From CAXXOK01 sp964640955 (GTDB taxonomy: Bacteria; Bacillota; Clostridia; Christensenellales; Aristaeellaceae), in contig CAZXJI010000035.1 in the NCBI GenBank assembly GCA_964640955.1, positions 1 through 23,966 on the forward strand: a DNA stretch of 23,966 bases, given 5' to 3'. The position numbers and the translations under genes were made by a program. This document shows positions 21,812 to 23,966 of the stretch, piece after piece. Within the stretch, counting starts at the first letter, position 1, and the number at the start of each line of letters is the position of its first letter. The notes beneath the pieces were generated by a model. That model saw only the letters and a program-made list of their open reading frames with translations, was not told the DNA's origin and did not search any database.

Positions 21812-23005
21812 ATGCCGCAGCCCTGGATCACCGCTATTTTCATGAACGCCTTCGCGCTTGTGATACTGCTGATTTTGCTGATCGACTCCGGCAACCAGCA
21901 GCACCGCTTTTTGATGAAGGATCAGCTGCTGTTCAAATGGATGCTGATCCTCAATATCCTGATTCTGGCCGTCGATGCCGCCACCTGGGTGCTCAACGGG
22001 AAAACCTTCGCCGGCGCGCGGACGCTGAACGTACTGCTGACGACGGTGTTTTATATTCTCGATCCGGTCATGTCGTTTTTATACATTTGCTATTGCGACC
22101 TTAAAATCGGCACCATGCCCGGCCGGAACAAACGCCTGCATATGCTTTACGCCGCTCCGCTGCTGATCAACCTGGTTTTGGCGCTGATCAGCGTTCGCAG
22201 CGGGTGGCTGTTCAGCATCGGTCTGGACAACGTATACCGCCGCGGCTCCGCGCTGGCCGTGTCCTTCCTGCTGTCGTACGTGCTGTTGGGCGTGGCTTTC
22301 GTGCGCGTGCTGTACTATCGGAAAAAGCTGAGGGCCGAGGCCGGAGGCGGCCCGGCCGGTTACCGCTACGGCGGTACGCTCGCGCTGCTTTTGTTTCCGC
22401 TTTCCCCGCTGATCGGCGGGCTGATCCAGATTGCGAATCCCCCGATGACGGTGGTATGGCTGTCGACCGTTTTCGCGCTGCTGGTGCTCTACATCAGCGT
22501 GCAGAACGCGGAAATCGTAACCGATCCGTTAACGGGGCTGTACAACCGCCGCCAGACCGATTCCTACCTGCAGGGATTGATCCAGGGCACCCCGCGGGCG
22601 GGTGGGATCCGCCTGGCGATACTGGATGTGGATAACTTTAAGCAGATCAACGACCGTTACGGGCACCTGACCGGCGACCGCGCGTTGCGTACGCTGGCCT
22701 CCGTTCTGCGGTCGGAGTGTGCCCGGGACACCTTCTGCAGCCGGTACGGCGGCGACGAGTTCGTGATCGTTACCCGGCATGGGGGAAGGGATCAGCTGGA
22801 GGCGCTGCTTGCGCGGATCGACGAGCGGCTGGACGAATGCTGCGGCACGCTGGGGGAGCAGTTCCGATTGTCGATCAGCGTCGGCGCCGCCGCCTGGTCC
22901 GCCCATACCGACACGGCGGACACGCTGTTCGCCGCCGCCGATAAGGAGCTGTACCTGAATAAGCGCAAGCTGAAGCGGAGGGCGACGGATCAGGACGAAG
23001 GATAG
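21812..23005 (+). CDS. Membrane diguanylate cyclase (GGDEF domain)
   Basis: Makes cyclic di-GMP from two GTP in response to a membrane-sensed signal. 397 residues. ATG behind GGGAGGTG. N-terminal half has about seven hydrophobic segments (roughly 7-25, 42-62, 72-95, 110-128, 146-168, 186-206, 213-231), an unknown sensor region with few loop residues. The cyclase domain opens with DPLTGLYNRR (238-247) and has DVDNFKQINDRYGHLTGDRALR (272-293) and the intact active-site GGDEF at 313-317 in SRYGGDEF. The product-inhibition I-site (RxxD, five residues before GGDEF) is not preserved; the sequence there is ARDT. Single gene with its own promoter and terminator. Confidence 0.94.
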   Translation: MPQPWITAIFMNAFALVILLILLIDSGNQQHRFLMKDQLLFKWMLILNILILAVDAATWVLNGKTFAGARTLNVLLTTVFYILDPVMSFLYICYCDLKIGTMPGRNKRLHMLYAAPLLINLVLALISVRSGWLFSIGLDNVYRRGSALAVSFLLSYVLLGVAFVRVLYYRKKLRAEAGGGPAGYRYGGTLALLLFPLSPLIGGLIQIANPPMTVVWLSTVFALLVLYISVQNAEIVTDPLTGLYNRRQTDSYLQGLIQGTPRAGGIRLAILDVDNFKQINDRYGHLTGDRALRTLASVLRSECARDTFCSRYGGDEFVIVTRHGGRDQLEALLARIDERLDECCGTLGEQFRLSISVGAAAWSAHTDTADTLFAAADKELYLNKRKLKRRATDQDEG

Positions 23006-23053
23006 CGGATGCCGAAACCGGAGATCGATTCGGCTTCATCCGACTTTTTACTC

Positions 23054-23087
23054 AAGGAACCGGCGCGGATCGCGCCGGTTCCTTTTC
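23054..23087 (+). terminator. Rho-independent terminator of the diguanylate cyclase gene
   Basis: Perfect 14-bp stem (23054-23067 with 23071-23084) and a GAT loop, ending in TTTT. Lies between convergent genes, 49 bases after the cyclase stop. Confidence 0.9.
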
Positions 23088-23147
23088 TGTCGTAGACGGA
23101 GCGGCGGCCACGCCACGGTTGCTATTATTTGCGGCGAAGCGATCCTG

Positions 23148-23603
23148 TTACCGGATCAGGTTCCCGCGAAGCAGGCGCTGGTTCAGTTCCCACAACGCCG
23201 TTTTCTGGTCGTGCCAGTAAACCAGGTCGTAGGCGGCCTGGTATTCGCGCCATTCCATGGCCAGGTGCTCGTCGGAGAGCACGATGGCGCCGTCGTAGGG
23301 CATGGCGAAGAAAAACATGGGACAAACCACCACGTTACGCCCCCACACCGTGTGCGCCTCAAAGAGGTCCGCGGGCAGGTAGCTGACGGTATCCAACCGG
23401 TACAGAGGGGCCCGAACCGTGATGCCGGCCTCCTCAAACGACTCCCGGTGAGCGGCCTGCTCCACCGTTTCGCCGTCCTCTACGCCGCCCGATACCCCCT
23501 GCCAGCATTTCGGGTCGTCGGCCCGCTGGAAAACGGCGTACTCGTATCGGCCGTCCCGGTTCTTTCGGTAGAGGTAAACGTGAATGTTGATCGGCTGCCG
23601 CAT
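23148..23603 (-). CDS. NUDIX hydrolase (NudB-like)
   Basis: Hydrolyses a nucleoside diphosphate linked to some other group; cytoplasmic. 151 residues. Start at MRQPINIH, behind GGAGG; the longer upstream frame runs through the promoter. Nudix box G39-x5-E45-x7-R53-E54-x-x-E57-E58-x-G60-I61 is complete (GGVEDGE, RESFEEAGI), with Ser55 in the position usually held by a hydrophobic residue. INIHVYLYRK, YEYAVFQRADDPKCWQGVSGG and a late TVSYLPADLF resemble dihydroneopterin triphosphate pyrophosphatase (NudB) and dATP pyrophosphohydrolase, so a folate-pathway or house-cleaning role is possible but not proven. Transcribed in the same direction as the rRNA/tRNA unit but separated by a terminator and its own promoter. 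Confidence 0.92.
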   Translation of the reverse strand: MRQPINIHVYLYRKNRDGRYEYAVFQRADDPKCWQGVSGGVEDGETVEQAAHRESFEEAGITVRAPLYRLDTVSYLPADLFEAHTVWGRNVVVCPMFFFAMPYDGAIVLSDEHLAMEWREYQAAYDLVYWHDQKTALWELNQRLLRGNLIR

Positions 23604-23666
23604 AGGTTTCCTCCGTAAAACAGCGTTATTGGGTACGGGTTGGGTGCCCCTTTCTCTTTCTACCAT

Positions 23667-23696
23667 AGGATACCATACGGGAAGGATTTGACGCAA
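23667..23696 (-). promoter_or_regulatory. Candidate promoter of the NUDIX gene
   Basis: On the minus strand TTGCGT, an 18-base spacer and TATCCT, giving a leader of about 57 bases. The remaining bases up to the tRNA terminator (23697-23796) hold nothing I recognise. Confidence 0.5.
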
Positions 23697-23796
23697 AGCC
23701 TTTGTGCGCAAGATACCCGCGCGGCGCTGGGCGGCAAAGGCGGCCGCTCGGCAAAAAGGGGGGATAAAGCTGCGGCGGGGGAGAGAGGAGAAGCTG

Positions 23797-23832
23797 AAAA
23801 GCGCCTGCAACGGTGATCGTTACAGGCGCTTT

Positions 23833-23833
<1 letters not shown>
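23797..23833 (-). terminator. Rho-independent terminator of the rRNA-tRNA operon
   Basis: Arms AAAAGCGCCTG (23797-23807) and CAGGCGCTTTT (23823-23833) pair perfectly, with a further AACG/CGTT pairing in the loop after one mismatch. The T run on the minus strand comes directly after the tRNA CCA end. Confidence 0.9.
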
Positions 23834-23907
<74 letters not shown>

Positions 23908-23911
23908 ATAT

Positions 23912-23966
23912 TGGGATGCGGCGGCGATCTACTCTACCGGGCCGTTACCAGCCAAGTACCATCGAC
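23912..23966 (-). rRNA. 5S rRNA, 3' end (cut by window edge)
   Basis: On the minus strand CGATGGTACTTGG, then a hairpin region (CTGGTAACGGCCCGG) and AGAGTAGATCGCCGCC, the conserved 3' third of bacterial 5S rRNA. The 3' end is placed at about 23912, give or take a few bases. The body of 5S, and presumably 23S and 16S, lie to the right of the window. Confidence 0.88.

Overview
The window is GC-rich, densely coded bacterial DNA. Strong AGGAGG-type ribosome binding sites, sigma-70-like promoters, MalFG-type sugar importers with no ATPase gene of their own, a desulfoferrodoxin (superoxide reductase) and a CoA-disulfide-reductase/rhodanese/TusA/DsrE fusion suggest an anaerobic, Gram-positive-type member of the Clostridia, probably a gut or anaerobic-digester carbohydrate user. 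A Christensenellales-like or Oscillospiraceae-like lineage is only a guess. I see no IS element, phage gene, CRISPR array or integrase; this looks like ordinary chromosome ending at the tail of an rRNA operon.

Layout. 1-2647 (+): end of a sugar ABC operon (two permeases, the first cut by the window edge) followed by a secreted DUF4185 protein, a family that includes endo-D-arabinanases (GH183). 2704-3480 (-): a short-chain polyol/sugar dehydrogenase with its own promoter and an operator-like palindrome. 3825-6115 (+): an unrecognised two-gene unit, a membrane-anchored protein overlapping a secreted protein with a duplicated domain and a C-terminal peptidoglycan-binding-like domain. 6189-12929 (-): a sugar-utilisation locus read as an ArsR-like regulator with a large C-terminal domain, then a GH2 glycosidase, a solute-binding protein and two permeases. 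Its promoter region carries three AACATT/AATGTT palindromes, one over the -35 box.

13246-14580 (+): a CPA2-type cation/proton antiporter behind a hairpin-rich leader. 14642-17840 (+): a cobalamin riboswitch with a terminator-like expression platform, then a BtuF-BtuC-BtuD-like vitamin B12 importer. 18038-21055 (+): desulfoferrodoxin and the four-domain sulfur-trafficking flavoprotein, each with a likely promoter; together they suggest oxidative-stress and persulfide handling. 21262-23005 (+): a GNAT acetyltransferase and a membrane diguanylate cyclase. 23148-23603 (-): a NUDIX hydrolase. 23833-23966 (-): tRNA-Asn(GTT) directly downstream of the 3' end of a 5S rRNA.

How the parts work together. 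The GH2 enzyme would trim glycosides taken up by, or destined for, the adjacent importer, with the ArsR-like protein as local switch; ATP hydrolysis for both sugar importers presumably comes from a shared MsmX-type ATPase elsewhere. Vitamin B12 uptake is set by the riboswitch. I found no clear candidate for a wholly new defence or mobile system. The least explained items are the two-gene unit at 3825-6115, the four-helix extension on the MalF-like permease, and the regulator/palindrome circuit of the GH2 locus.
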